From assembly GCF_003671765.1 (NCBI RefSeq), contig NZ_QPIB01000002.1, forward strand, positions 1,903 through 48,434: a DNA stretch of 46,532 bases, in the 5' to 3' direction. Below are positions 1-7,705 of this stretch, one piece after another (positions within the stretch are counted from its first letter, which is position 1; each line of letters opens with the position of its first letter). The position numbers were made by a program, and so were the translations under genes. Source of the DNA: Xenophilus sp. E41 (GTDB taxonomy: Bacteria; Pseudomonadota; Gammaproteobacteria; Burkholderiales; Burkholderiaceae_C). The notes under the pieces were generated by a model that did no database searches, had not been told where the DNA came from, and was given only the letters and a program-made list of their open reading frames with translations.

Positions 1-337
1 GGTTGTCGCTGCGATTGAATGCCAGTGCCGCTTTGTTGGTCACGGCGCCCGTGCCCAGCGTGCCGCTGGCGCCGCCGTTGCCCACCTGCAGCGTGCCGGC
101 GCTGATGGTCGTCGTGCCGCTGTAGTTGTTGGTGCCGGTCAGCACGGTGGTGCCCGCGCCGGCCTGCGTCAGCGTGCCCGTGCCGCCGATGGCGTTGGCG
201 ACGACGAGGTTGTCGCTGCGATTGAAGGCCAGTGCCGCGTTGTTGGTCACGGCGCCCGTGCCCAGCGTGCCGCTGGCGCCGCCGTCGCCCACCTGCAGCG
301 TGCCGGCGCTGATGGTCGTCGTGCCGCTGTAGGTGTT
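1..337 (-). repeat. 207-bp tandem repeat encoding 69-residue passenger repeats
   Basis: The sequence at 1-125 recurs at 208-332 with only a few substitutions, giving a period of exactly 207 bp (69 codons), in frame with the autotransporter. Each unit encodes the passenger-associated transport repeat motif (YSGTTTISAGTLQVG). The array continues beyond the left edge. Near-identity at DNA level indicates recent duplication or gene conversion. Confidence 0.9.
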
Positions 338-2035
338 GTCGGCAGTCAGGATCAGCGTGCCAGCGCCCGACTGGGTCAGCGCGCCGGTGCCGGAGACGAC
401 GCCGCCCAGCGTCAGCGTAGTGCCGGCAGTCGGTGCCAGGGCCCCACCTGCAGCGCCCAGCAGCACAGCGCGCGTGGTCGTAATGGCAGCCGTCGTCTGC
501 AGCGTGCCGCCGTCGAGCGTCAGGCCGCCGGCCACGGCGCCCAGCGCGCCGTCGCTGGAGATCGACAGCGTGCCGCCGGACACGGTCCACGGCGTGGTCA
601 AGGCGTTGGTGCCCGTGAGCGTCCAGGTGCTGGAGTTGACCTTGCTGAAGCCAGTGAAGCCCTGGTACTGCGCGCCGATGCCCGAAACATCGAAGGTGCC
701 GGTGGCAGCGCCCCCCAGCCGCAGGGCGTTGTTGGCGCCGGTCGCAACGACGTCGCCGCTGAAGCCGTAGCCTGCGTTGAGTTCGAGGGCATTGTTGTTG
801 CCCGTGATGGTCACGGCATTGGCCTGCCCGCCCAGCCCGTTGCCACCCGCGATGCTGCCTGCGTTGACCAGCGTGTTGCCGTCGCCGGTCAGGCGGACAC
901 CCACGCCGCCGACGCCGGCCACGCCATTGGCCTCGCTGTTGACGCTGGCCCCGCCTGCGCCACCCGCACCGCCAGCGATCGTGCCGGCGTTGTAGATCGT
1001 CTGGTTGCTCACCGTGGCGGCCACGCCGTCGCCGCCGCCGCCGCCGTTGCCGGGCCGGCCGTTGGCGGTGCTGCCGTTGGCGTTGACGCCGCCGGCGCCG
1101 CCGGCACCGCCGACGATGGAAGCGCCCAACTCGTTGCGCAGCCCGCCGTTCAGGAGCACGACGCCGTTGCCGCCGCCACCGCCGCCGCCGCCGCTGGGGC
1201 CGTTGGGCGAGGCCGCACCCGCGGTACCGGCACTGCCTCCTGCCCCGCCGGCGCCGCCGGCGATGCTTCCCGTGTTGATCACCGTGCCGGTGGTGTTGGC
1301 ATAGACGCCCGAACCGCCGCCGCCGCCGCCGCCGCCCTGCGAATAGGCATTGCCGCCGGCCCCGCCGGCGCCACCGGTCACGCTGCCACTGTTGGTGAAG
1401 TCAGTGGCCAGGCCGTCGAGGACGACTCCGTAGGCACCAGCGCCGCCACCGCCCGCCGCCCACACGGCATTGGCACCCTTGCCGCCGTTGCCGCCGGCGA
1501 TCGTGCCGGCGTTGGCGGGAATGCCCGAAGCACCGAAGTAACCCGCACCGCCGCCGCCGCCATAGCTTTGGGTGGCATCGCTGTCGATCGCGAAATCGGG
1601 CGCCGCGCCGCCATCGAGCGAACCGGCAGTGCCGGCCGCCCCGCCGGCCCCGTTGTTGCCGGCCGCGTAGTTCCCGCGATCGCCGCTGGCGCCTGCCGAC
1701 GCACCGGTCGGGGTGGCGCTGCCGCCCGTGCCTCCGATGCCGCCGGAGGGCACGTCGTTGATGGCGCCCCCTCCGCCCTGGTTGTCGTTGCCGCCAGTGC
1801 CGCCGTTGAGCTGGGTGGCGGTGGCCGGGTCACCGCCGAGCCCACCCTGGCCGGCCATGCCGGGCGCAGCCGCGAGTCCGAGCGCCGCCGCGACGAGGAG
1901 CGGACCCGCCATGCGCAACAGCGGGCGATCGGCCGCCGCCGTGCTGGCGCTTCGCGTGCGCCCGCGCGCGGTTTCGCTGACAGCCTGCCAGCTGTTGAGG
2001 GACTGGTTGAAGACGACGCGGTGGATACGGTTCAT
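1..2035 (-). CDS. Glycine-rich type V autotransporter, N-terminal part (runs off left edge)
   Basis: The reading frame from ATG at 2035 stays open to the window edge, so at least 678 codons are visible and the C-terminal beta-barrel lies outside. The first residues, MNRIHRVVFNQSLNSWQAVS, match the extended signal peptide region (ESPR) of large type V proteins, followed by a basic stretch and a hydrophobic core (LLVAAALGLAAAPGMA) around residues 45-61. The next roughly 350 residues are a low-complexity passenger of GGAGGAGG, GGGGGG and N/T/S-rich turns, interleaved with 'VxNxGSIxGG' units. Toward the left edge come autotransporter-associated beta-strand repeats (GTLTLxGxNxYSGTTTISAGTLQVG). Predicted role: surface-exposed adhesin or biofilm protein exported by Sec and its own barrel. 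The substrate is unknown. Family assignment is firm; function is inference. Confidence 0.85.
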   Translation of the reverse strand, partial: MNRIHRVVFNQSLNSWQAVSETARGRTRSASTAAADRPLLRMAGPLLVAAALGLAAAPGMAGQGGLGGDPATATQLNGGTGGNDNQGGGGAINDVPSGGIGGTGGSATPTGASAGASGDRGNYAAGNNGAGGAAGTAGSLDGGAAPDFAIDSDATQSYGGGGGAGYFGASGIPANAGTIAGGNGGKGANAVWAAGGGGAGAYGVVLDGLATDFTNSGSVTGGAGGAGGNAYSQGGGGGGGGSGVYANTTGTVINTGSIAGGAGGAGGSAGTAGAASPNGPSGGGGGGGGNGVVLLNGGLRNELGASIVGGAGGAGGVNANGSTANGRPGNGGGGGDGVAATVSNQTIYNAGTIAGGAGGAGGASVNSEANGVAGVGGVGVRLTGDGNTLVNAGSIAGGNGLGGQANAVTITGNNNALELNAGYGFSGDVVATGANNALRLGGAATGTFDVSGIGAQYQGFTGFSKVNSSTWTLTGTNALTTPWTVSGGTLSISSDGALGAVAGGLTLDGGTLQTTAAITTTRAVLLGAAGGALAPTAGTTLTLGGVVSGTGALTQSGAGTLILTADNTYSGTTTISAGTLQVGDGGASGTLGTGAVTNNAALAFNRSDNLVVANAIGGTGTLTQAGAGTTVLTGTNNYSGTTTISAGTLQVGNGGASGTLGTGAVTNKAALAFNRSDN

Positions 2036-2121
2036 CGGCTGGATCCGGCAAGAAGAAAGTGGAAGAACGGGGGCCCGAATGCAACGAAATAGTTACTCGG
2101 GAAACAAATGTGAGCAGGTGA

Positions 2122-2151
2122 AATGTAGCTATTTTTATTACATCTTGGCAA
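2122..2151 (-). promoter_or_regulatory. Possible sigma70 promoter of the autotransporter
   Basis: On the minus strand TTGCCA (2151-2146) and TACATT (2127-2122) are 18 bp apart, about 90 bp upstream of the autotransporter ATG, in the only AT-rich patch of the 2036-2330 spacer. The match is moderate. The spacer holds no gene I can support; no signal-peptide-like reading frame for the downstream secretin was found in it. Confidence 0.35.
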
Positions 2152-2330
2152 CCGCTTACGCTTTCGGTGCATGTCGGACAAGGCCTATTCCTGTGCGACC
2201 GTGGGTGCGTGACGGCGCTGCGGGCTGGGTTTGATGTCTCAATGACCTGCTGACGCGGACCGGCCTGGGAGACCGGGGTTGCTCTGAGTCACCCCGGGAA
2301 CCACAGAGCCATCAGGCTTGGATTCGCGCG

Positions 2331-3830
2331 GTGACGCCGCCGGAGTGGAAGGACTTGACCTACAGCCACGTCGGCTCGACCGACAGCCTGGCTCGTGTAT
2401 TGGGCGACTTCTGCGGGGTGCTGGGCTTGCGGCTTGAGATGCCAGCCACAGAAATGGCGCGTCGACCGTCAGGTGCGCTGGGCGGCGCAACAAATCCGGC
2501 GGGTTTTCTGGATCGCCTCGCCTCCCGGCACGGCTTTTCATGGTTCGTGTATGCGGGCACCCTGTATGTGGATGCCGGTCGCCACCTCGCTGCACACCGG
2601 CTGGAGCTTCGAGGCGACTCGGCATCGGGCATCAAGCAAGCACTGGTGGGCCTGGGCTTGTTCGAGCCGCGCTTCGGCTGGGGCGAGCCGGATGAGCGAA
2701 GCTCCGTTGTTCTCTTGTCCGGGCCGCCGTCGTACGTGGGCCTGGTGCGCGACGTGGTGTCCAAGTTCACCCGCGATCCGCCGCAGCAGGCGCAGGTCAT
2801 GCTCTTTCGACTCAATCATGCGCCGGTGGCGGACTACGAGGTGATCGTCCGCGACAAGGTGGCCACGCAACCGGGCGTTGCCACTGTCTTGCGTGGGCTA
2901 CTGGGTGACCCGGCGGGCCGCGACGTCCGTTCGGCGCGTTCGGCTCTTGATGGATTCAAGGCGCCAGTGCAAGACCCCGCGAAGCCAGGCAGCGATGCCG
3001 CGGCATTGCTGCGACGCTCAACGGGGAACGGTGCACTTTCTATTGAACCCTTTCCCGCCATCAACGCCGTGCTGATCCGCGACAGCCTGGACCGGCGGCC
3101 CCTGTATGAGCAGTTGATCTCGGAACTGGACAAGCCGCTGCAGCAGATCGAAATACTCGCCACCGTCATCGACGCGCAAGCGGGCACGCTGCGTGAATGG
3201 GCGCTGGACCTGTCGTTGGGTGGCCGCCGGTGGGGGGCCCAGTCCCGCATGCTGGGTGCCGCGGTTTCGTCTTCCGAACCGACGATTACCTTGTGGGGCG
3301 CAAGTGCCTTGGAGTTGCGGTTGCGCGCCCTCGAGTCCGATGGTCGGGCCCAGGTGGTGGCCCGTCCCTCGGTCCTCGCCCTGGACAACCGCGGCGCGAT
3401 TCTTGACCTGAGCACGACGGCCTACCTGCGCCTGGTCGGCGAAAGAGCCGTAGACGCCAAACCCATTACCGTCGGGAACTTGCTCTACGTCACGCCCCGC
3501 GTCGTTCCAGGCGATGGGGAATCCTCCGTCCTGCTCGACATCAACATCGAAGACGGAACCATCAGTGCCAACGAGAGCTTTCCACAAGCAACGCGGAACA
3601 CCATCACGACGCAGGCAGTACTGGGCCTGGGACAGGCGCTTGTGATCGGAGGCTTCCAGCAGGACCAATCGGACGCTCGCCATGCGCAGGTGCCTGGACT
3701 ATCGTCGATCCCGCTGGTGGGCGCGCTGTTCAAGGGCACAGCCAATCAGCATTCGCACCGGGAGCGGATCTACATGATCTCCGCCCGCATCGTCGCACCG
3801 CAGGGAGTCACGGCGGCCGTCGCGAACTAA
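2331..3830 (+). CDS. sctC: T3SS outer-membrane secretin SctC (HrcC/YscC family), no visible signal peptide
   Basis: This is the ring-forming secretin of a type III secretion system. The start of the protein (TPPEWKDLTYSHVGSTDSL) corresponds to the mature N0 domain of HrcC proteins, N1/N3 modules fill residues about 90-300, and the C-terminal secretin core carries the signature VPGLSSIPLVGALFK near residue 460. At 499 residues it is shorter than typical HrcC proteins (600-700). The GTG at 2331 is the only plausible start: the frame is open upstream to 2235, but the added residues are polar, and I found no hydrophobic signal sequence in any frame back to 2100. A secretin subunit needs Sec export, so the gene may have lost its 5' end. 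It diverges from the autotransporter; an IS relic follows. Confidence 0.85.
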   Translation: MTPPEWKDLTYSHVGSTDSLARVLGDFCGVLGLRLEMPATEMARRPSGALGGATNPAGFLDRLASRHGFSWFVYAGTLYVDAGRHLAAHRLELRGDSASGIKQALVGLGLFEPRFGWGEPDERSSVVLLSGPPSYVGLVRDVVSKFTRDPPQQAQVMLFRLNHAPVADYEVIVRDKVATQPGVATVLRGLLGDPAGRDVRSARSALDGFKAPVQDPAKPGSDAAALLRRSTGNGALSIEPFPAINAVLIRDSLDRRPLYEQLISELDKPLQQIEILATVIDAQAGTLREWALDLSLGGRRWGAQSRMLGAAVSSSEPTITLWGASALELRLRALESDGRAQVVARPSVLALDNRGAILDLSTTAYLRLVGERAVDAKPITVGNLLYVTPRVVPGDGESSVLLDINIEDGTISANESFPQATRNTITTQAVLGLGQALVIGGFQQDQSDARHAQVPGLSSIPLVGALFKGTANQHSHRERIYMISARIVAPQGVTAAVAN

Positions 3831-3859
3831 CTGTCGAGTCGCAGCGGTTGGTTCTCCTA

Positions 3860-4240
3860 ACGCGGCAAGCTGGGGCCTCTTGGCCTAGTGCCGAGTGCGT
3901 CTTCGGGCGTTGTCGAAGCTCAAGAAAGGCAGCCAGGCCGTGCGCCCGGCGCTGTTGCGCGCGCCCACAGGCCTCTCGCGCAGGCATGTCTGAATGACTC
4001 TCTCGGCCTTGCCACTGTCTGCAGGCGCCGAAGTTGGGTCAGCGTGGCTTGATGCCCAGGCCTGGCGGCTGTTGGCGAACAACTGCGTTCGGCCGATCCG
4101 TCGTGGGGGTAAGGCGCTTGATCTTCACGCCCAGTGCGCCGTAGTGCCAGCACGACGCTCACAGCCGAGTTCTGCTTGTCGACCGACCTGTATCTGCACG
4201 ACGCTCACGCGCGAATGGTTGTCGATCGCAAGGTGTGGGA
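3860..4240 (-). pseudogene. Relic of an IS481-type transposase (DDE domain, frameshifted)
   Basis: Read on the minus strand, pieces in different frames match the catalytic core of IS481/IS3-like transposases. The fragment HLAIDNHSR starts near 4235, GVKIKRLTP follows in another frame, and FANSRQAW...GKAERVIQTCLRE (4082 to about 3980) runs into LPFLSFDNARRRTRH (to about 3885). These correspond to the 'LAIDDHSR', 'TNGKAERFIQT' and 'YNxxRPHSALG' blocks of intact enzymes. At least two frameshifts break the frame and no start is present, so it is dead. It sits between sctC and the rest of the T3SS genes and probably marks the event that removed intervening genes. Confidence 0.7.
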
Positions 4241-4322
4241 ACCGGGTCAGCACCGCCCAGCAACAGAACGATCGTGCAAAGCCAGCGCGCGCAGGCGCAG
4301 AACGCCATGGTCTGCCAAGACC

Positions 4323-4611
4323 TCACAGGCCGGGGCTCCACCCGGCATGCCTGCTGCCGCGCTCGGCCGCCACGCGAGGCATTTGCTCAAGGGATAACGC
4401 CGCAAAGCGAGCGAGGCCCAGCCGGCGGATACGGTAGTGCAGGGTCTGCGGCGCCACGCCCAGCAGCGCGGCTGTTCTTGCGACATTGCCCTGCGAACTG
4501 GCCAGCGCGTTGGAGATGAGATCTCGCTCATAGCGCTTGAGGGCATCTCGAAGTTGCACCGGTTTGGCGCCCTCTTGCGGTGCTGGCGCTCGAGCGGGTT
4601 CGACTAAGGGC
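4323..4611 (-). pseudogene. C-terminal Fis-type HTH fragment of a sigma54-activator-like regulator
   Basis: The minus-strand frame ending at 4323 contains LRDALKRYERDLISNALASS followed by QGNVARTAALLGVAPQTLHY, the C-terminal Fis-type helix-turn-helix of NtrC-class activators. No AAA+ domain precedes it: upstream the frame runs antisense to the sctQ fragment and is not protein-like. It is therefore a C-terminal stub. Because HrpR/HrpS (NtrC class) activate hrpL in Hrp1-type clusters, this could be the remains of such a regulator, but that is inference. A free-standing start near 4643 (106 residues) cannot be excluded. Confidence 0.55.
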
Positions 4612-4632
4612 TGCGAAGCCCAGCCGTTCCCC

Positions 4633-4851
4633 GTGGACAGCATCGAGATCGCGCTTGAACTCGTCGCAGGCCGCACCAGCCTCACGCTGCGCGAACTGCG
4701 GGCCCTGGAGGCCGGATCGATCGTGCACCTCACCGCCCCGGCCTCGGCCGTCGTGGAGCTGCGCGCGGCGGGAGTCCGTATCGGCAGCGGCGAGCTGGTG
4801 CAAGTCGGTGATTGCCTCGCAGTCGAAATCCTGCAGATCGCCGCGTCATGA
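4633..4851 (+). CDS. sctQ: SctQ C-terminal SpoA domain only (truncated C-ring protein)
   Basis: The product VDSIEIALELVAGRTSLTLR...VGDCLAVEILQIAAS is the C-terminal SpoA (FliN-like) domain of the cytoplasmic sorting-platform protein SctQ. Full SctQ proteins are about 300-350 residues; here only about 72 residues from GTG 4633 (or 104 from TTG 4537) remain. Homology stops at about 4620, where the sequence becomes the antisense of the Fis-type fragment. Some systems do make a separate C-terminal SctQ product (HrcQb, SctQ-C), so a functional small protein is possible, but the abrupt junction beside IS debris favours truncation. The TGA overlaps the sctR ATG (ATGA), so translational coupling is retained. 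Confidence 0.65.
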   Translation: MDSIEIALELVAGRTSLTLRELRALEAGSIVHLTAPASAVVELRAAGVRIGSGELVQVGDCLAVEILQIAAS

Positions 4852-5513
4852 CAACCGAGTTCGATCCCATCGGCCTGGCCCTCATGCTGGGGGCGCTGTC
4901 GCTGCTGCCGGCCGTGCTCCTGTCGACCACCTGCTTTCTCAAGATTTCCATCGTGCTGGTGGTGGTTCGAAACGCGATCGGCGTCCAGCAGGTGCCGCCT
5001 TCGGTTGCACTCTACAGCGTGGCCTTGGCGGCCACGCTGGCCGTCATGGCGCCGACCTTCCTGCAGATGTCCGAGGCCTGGCCGGCAGCCAGCGCGGCTT
5101 CCGCCGGCGCAACCGGAAAGCCGCCGAAGTTCGGCGTGCCGGAAGCCAAGGCAGCGTTCGAGCCGCTCAGAAAGTTCATGGAAAGAAACACTTCCCCCGA
5201 CCAGCGCGAGCGCTTTGTGCGCCTGGTGAAACGACAGTGGCCCAAAGACATGGCCGACAAGCTGGAGGAACACAGCTGGGTGGCCCTGGTGCCTGCCTTC
5301 ATCGTGTCGGAGCTCCAGGTGGCATTCGAAATCGGGTTCTTGCTGTATGTGCCATTCGTGGTCATCGATCTGCTGATCTCCAATCTGCTGCTGGCCTTGG
5401 GCATGCAGATGGTCTCGCCCATGACGATCTCGCTGCCGCTCAAGCTCCTGCTGTTCGTCATGCTGGACGGATGGGGCCGCCTGATCGAAGGCTTGGTCCA
5501 GTCGTACCTCTAG
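4848..5513 (+). CDS. sctR: T3SS export apparatus protein SctR (HrcR/YscR)
   Basis: The 221-residue inner-membrane protein belongs to the FliP/SctR family. Together with SctS and SctT, SctR forms the helical export gate at the base of the injectisome. Visible are the N-terminal hydrophobic helices (LMLGALSLLPAVLLSTTCFL, IVLVVVRNAIGVQQVPPSVA), a central soluble loop (about residues 80-150), and the conserved C-terminal pair containing VPAFIVSELQVAFEIGFLLY and PFVVIDLLISNLLLALGMQM. Length and motifs are normal and no defect is seen. The start at 4848 overlaps the sctQ stop; sctS starts 6 nt after its stop. Confidence 0.95.
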   Translation: MTTEFDPIGLALMLGALSLLPAVLLSTTCFLKISIVLVVVRNAIGVQQVPPSVALYSVALAATLAVMAPTFLQMSEAWPAASAASAGATGKPPKFGVPEAKAAFEPLRKFMERNTSPDQRERFVRLVKRQWPKDMADKLEEHSWVALVPAFIVSELQVAFEIGFLLYVPFVVIDLLISNLLLALGMQMVSPMTISLPLKLLLFVMLDGWGRLIEGLVQSYL

Positions 5514-5518
5514 CTGCG

Positions 5519-5788
5519 ATGAGTGAAACGCTGGCGTTCTTCAAGGAAGGGCTTCTCCTGGTGGTCTGGCTCACCTTGGTTCCGCTGTCGACGGCCGTGG
5601 TGGTAGGCGTGCTTGTGTCGTTGATCCAAACCATGCTGTCCCTGCAGGACCAGTCGCTGCCGTTCGCCTTCAAGCTCCTCGCCGTCGGTCTGGTGCTCGC
5701 GCTGAGCGGCCGCTGGATGGGGATTGAACTCATCTCGCTCGGCAGCAAAGCGCTCCAGGCAATTGCAACGGTGCGACGAGTGCCGTGA
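5519..5788 (+). CDS. sctS: T3SS export apparatus protein SctS (HrcS/YscS)
   Basis: An 89-residue protein of the FliQ/SctS family with two transmembrane hairpin helices (around residues 13-37 and 48-70) and the conserved linker LIQTMLSLQDQSLPFAFKLL. Four or so copies join the SctR/SctT export gate. Full length, ATG at 5519, 5 nt after the sctR stop. The next gene in standard order would be sctT, but no SctT-like frame follows; the next 91 bp are non-coding and contain an 8-bp inverted repeat (5799-5806 with 5825-5832). Confidence 0.93.
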   Translation: MSETLAFFKEGLLLVVWLTLVPLSTAVVVGVLVSLIQTMLSLQDQSLPFAFKLLAVGLVLALSGRWMGIELISLGSKALQAIATVRRVP

Positions 5789-5879
5789 TCACAGTTTTGG
5801 CTGGCAGGCCGGCGCAGGGGCGCATGCCAGCCGTTTCGCAGGCCGCAAAGCCATTGTTCATCACCATGAAGGAGTACCT

Positions 5880-6875
5880 ATGTTTCCATTAATCGGGGCG
5901 CTCGCTGCCTCCGTCATTCCGCAGGCGGTCGGCCAGATCACCGGTCAGCTCGTTGGCGGGCAGTCCAGCCCGGTGGGGGGTGCGGGCGGCTTGCTGTCGT
6001 CCCTGCTGGCCGCACCGCAACAGCTGTCCGCGCTCGCGGCGCTCGGGACGACGCTGGCGCAGACGCGCTTCAATGTTGCGTCCAAGGCGCTCAACGAGGG
6101 CATGAAAAAGCTCAACCCCGGCCAGAACCTCCGGCAAATCATTTCAGGAAAGAAATTGCTGATGCTCGCGCTGAGCCTGCTCAAGGTGGGGGTGGTCATC
6201 GCCGTTTGCTTTGTTCACATTCGAGGCGCGCTGCCCGACATACTGCGCCTGCACCGGCTCGACCTACCTCAGGGATGGGCTTTCAGCGTGGACAGCCTGC
6301 ACGGACTGATACGCGCGGCACTGATCGCCATGACCGCCTTGGCCGGCCTGGACTTCGTCCTTCAGCGCGTGCTGGTGTGGCGTAGCTTGCGCATGGACCA
6401 TGAAGAGGCCAAGCGCGACTATAAGGAGACCGAGGGCGATCCGCATGCCAAAGGACATCGCAAGGAACTGAAGAAATCCCTGCTGCGGGAAAGCAAGCCG
6501 GCAGCGGCCAGGCCCCCGAACGCTGTGGTGGTCAACCCTCAGCACATCGCCATTGCGTTGTCTTACGACTTCTTGGAGGACGGCTTGCCCCGCATCGTGC
6601 AAAAGGCGGCGGGCAGCGCCGCCGCCGAACTGCGCCACTGCGCCATGTGCGCAGGCATTCCCGTGATTCGCTACGTGGCCCTGGCCCGCGTACTCTACGC
6701 GGTGGGCCAGGTGGGCGCCTTCGTTCCGAGTTCGACTGTCAAGGCCACCGCTCTCGTGTACGCCGCGTTGCGTGAGCTGATGGAGATGCCGCGAGCGCTC
6801 GACGAGGAGTTCGAGATCCAGGCGGAACTGGCCGATGCCATGCTTCCCCTGGACACGTCGGTCGGGCTACATTGA
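5880..6875 (+). CDS. sctU: Chimeric SctU-like switch protein with NPQH autocleavage motif
   Basis: From about residue 50 on, the 331-residue product is SctU (YscU/FlhB family). It has KALNEGMKKLNPGQNLRQI, two membrane segments (about 92-113 and 144-165), the cytoplasmic linker RMDHEEAKRDYKETEGDPHA, and the substrate-switch domain with the autocleavage site at residues 219-222. That site reads NPQH rather than the near-invariant NPTH. The normal N-terminus with the first two membrane helices is missing; instead the protein begins MFPLIGALAASVIPQAVGQI followed by a Gly/Ser-rich segment unlike SctU. A strong ribosome-binding site (AAGGAG, 5-nt spacer) supports the ATG at 5880, so the first part looks like the start of another small gene fused by deletion. 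sctT, expected just upstream, is absent. Confidence 0.75.
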   Translation: MFPLIGALAASVIPQAVGQITGQLVGGQSSPVGGAGGLLSSLLAAPQQLSALAALGTTLAQTRFNVASKALNEGMKKLNPGQNLRQIISGKKLLMLALSLLKVGVVIAVCFVHIRGALPDILRLHRLDLPQGWAFSVDSLHGLIRAALIAMTALAGLDFVLQRVLVWRSLRMDHEEAKRDYKETEGDPHAKGHRKELKKSLLRESKPAAARPPNAVVVNPQHIAIALSYDFLEDGLPRIVQKAAGSAAAELRHCAMCAGIPVIRYVALARVLYAVGQVGAFVPSSTVKATALVYAALRELMEMPRALDEEFEIQAELADAMLPLDTSVGLH

Positions 6876-7436
6876 CAAGGGCTTGAGCAATTCACGTACC
6901 CGATGGGCCCGCGAGCGAATCGTGCCGACGGGCACGCCGAGCTCCTGCGCTGCTTCGACATAAGAACTTTCGCGCACGAAAAGCAGCTCAAAGGTCTGCT
7001 GCAAGGACGCGGGCATCGACGCGACATGATGAGACAGGCGCTGCGCCAATTGCGCCGATTGCAGATATCGCGATGGATCCGTCCGGTCACAGGATTGCTG
7101 CGTGTAAGACGCGGCATCCGGTGTACGCTCCAGCAGGTCGTCGAGGCTGCAGGTCTGGCGATTGCGTGATGACGCGTTCCCGACATGATGCCGGGCCACG
7201 TTCAGCATGATGCCGAACATCCAGGTTTCCAGGGACGACATGCCCTGAAACTTTCCGAGGCAACGCAGCGCTTCGACAAACGCATCCTGAATGATGTCCT
7301 GAACATCGGCGTCGTTGCATTCGTATCGTGAGAGAAATCTCCTGATCCGCAAGGGGTTCGATTGCCAGGACTTGGCAATCTGCTCCAGGGCGGCGGCTTC
7401 ATTTTGTGGCGCATGCTTGTTCACTCTTGTGTCCAT
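6867..7436 (-). CDS. HrpL-like ECF sigma factor of the T3SS cluster
   Basis: The 189-residue protein has the two domains of group 4 (ECF) sigma factors. Region 2 is at about residues 28-90 (RFLSRYECNDADVQDIIQDA, core-binding and -10 recognition). Region 4 is at about 135-187 (PASLQQTFELLFVRESSYVE followed by the GTIRSRAHR helix that reads the -35). It has no anti-sigma partner or extra domain. Position inside a T3SS cluster suggests the role of HrpL/BtrS, the sigma factor driving secretion genes; this is inference from context. It is convergent with the sctU-like gene, and the two coding regions overlap by 9 bp at their 3' ends. I did not find a convincing GGAACC-N15/16-CCAC hrp box nearby. 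Confidence 0.85.
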   Translation of the reverse strand: MDTRVNKHAPQNEAAALEQIAKSWQSNPLRIRRFLSRYECNDADVQDIIQDAFVEALRCLGKFQGMSSLETWMFGIMLNVARHHVGNASSRNRQTCSLDDLLERTPDAASYTQQSCDRTDPSRYLQSAQLAQRLSHHVASMPASLQQTFELLFVRESSYVEAAQELGVPVGTIRSRAHRVRELLKPLSM

Positions 7437-7705
7437 GGGGTTGTCTCGTGGGTATGAAGCGGCCTGTGCCTCCTCCGCCTCCAGGCCGCCACCCCGCAAC
7501 GCACGTGGCGTGCCACTTGCGCGCCAATGCGTAACCCACTGATTTGGAAAGGACATCGACTTGCAGGTGGCGCGTCCTTGCTGAGTTCTCGTGCCTGCGC
7601 CACAAGGATTGGGGCCAGAAATTCGCATTTGCAAAGCAAGCCTCGCTTGGCCAGCCCATCCGCACAGAAGCGAACCTTTCCTGCGCACCGGCGCACTCAC
7701 AGCAC

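Noticed and set aside
1568-2234. Plus-strand open frames opposite the autotransporter start
   Set aside because: They are antisense to a frame with an ESPR and signal peptide; composition is that of complementary GC-rich sequence and no domain is visible.
2290-2330. Possible hrp box (GGAACC at 2297-2302) upstream of sctC
   Set aside because: No CCACNNA element occurs 15-16 bp downstream; a 6-bp match alone is not significant.
3994-4437. Plus-strand frame of 147 codons between sctC and the sctQ fragment
   Set aside because: It is antisense to the transposase and HTH relics and resembles no protein.
5799-5832. Inverted repeat GGCTGGCA/TGCCAGCC after sctS as a terminator
   Set aside because: 18-nt loop, 8-bp stem and no T-run; more likely incidental, though it lies at the suspected deletion site.
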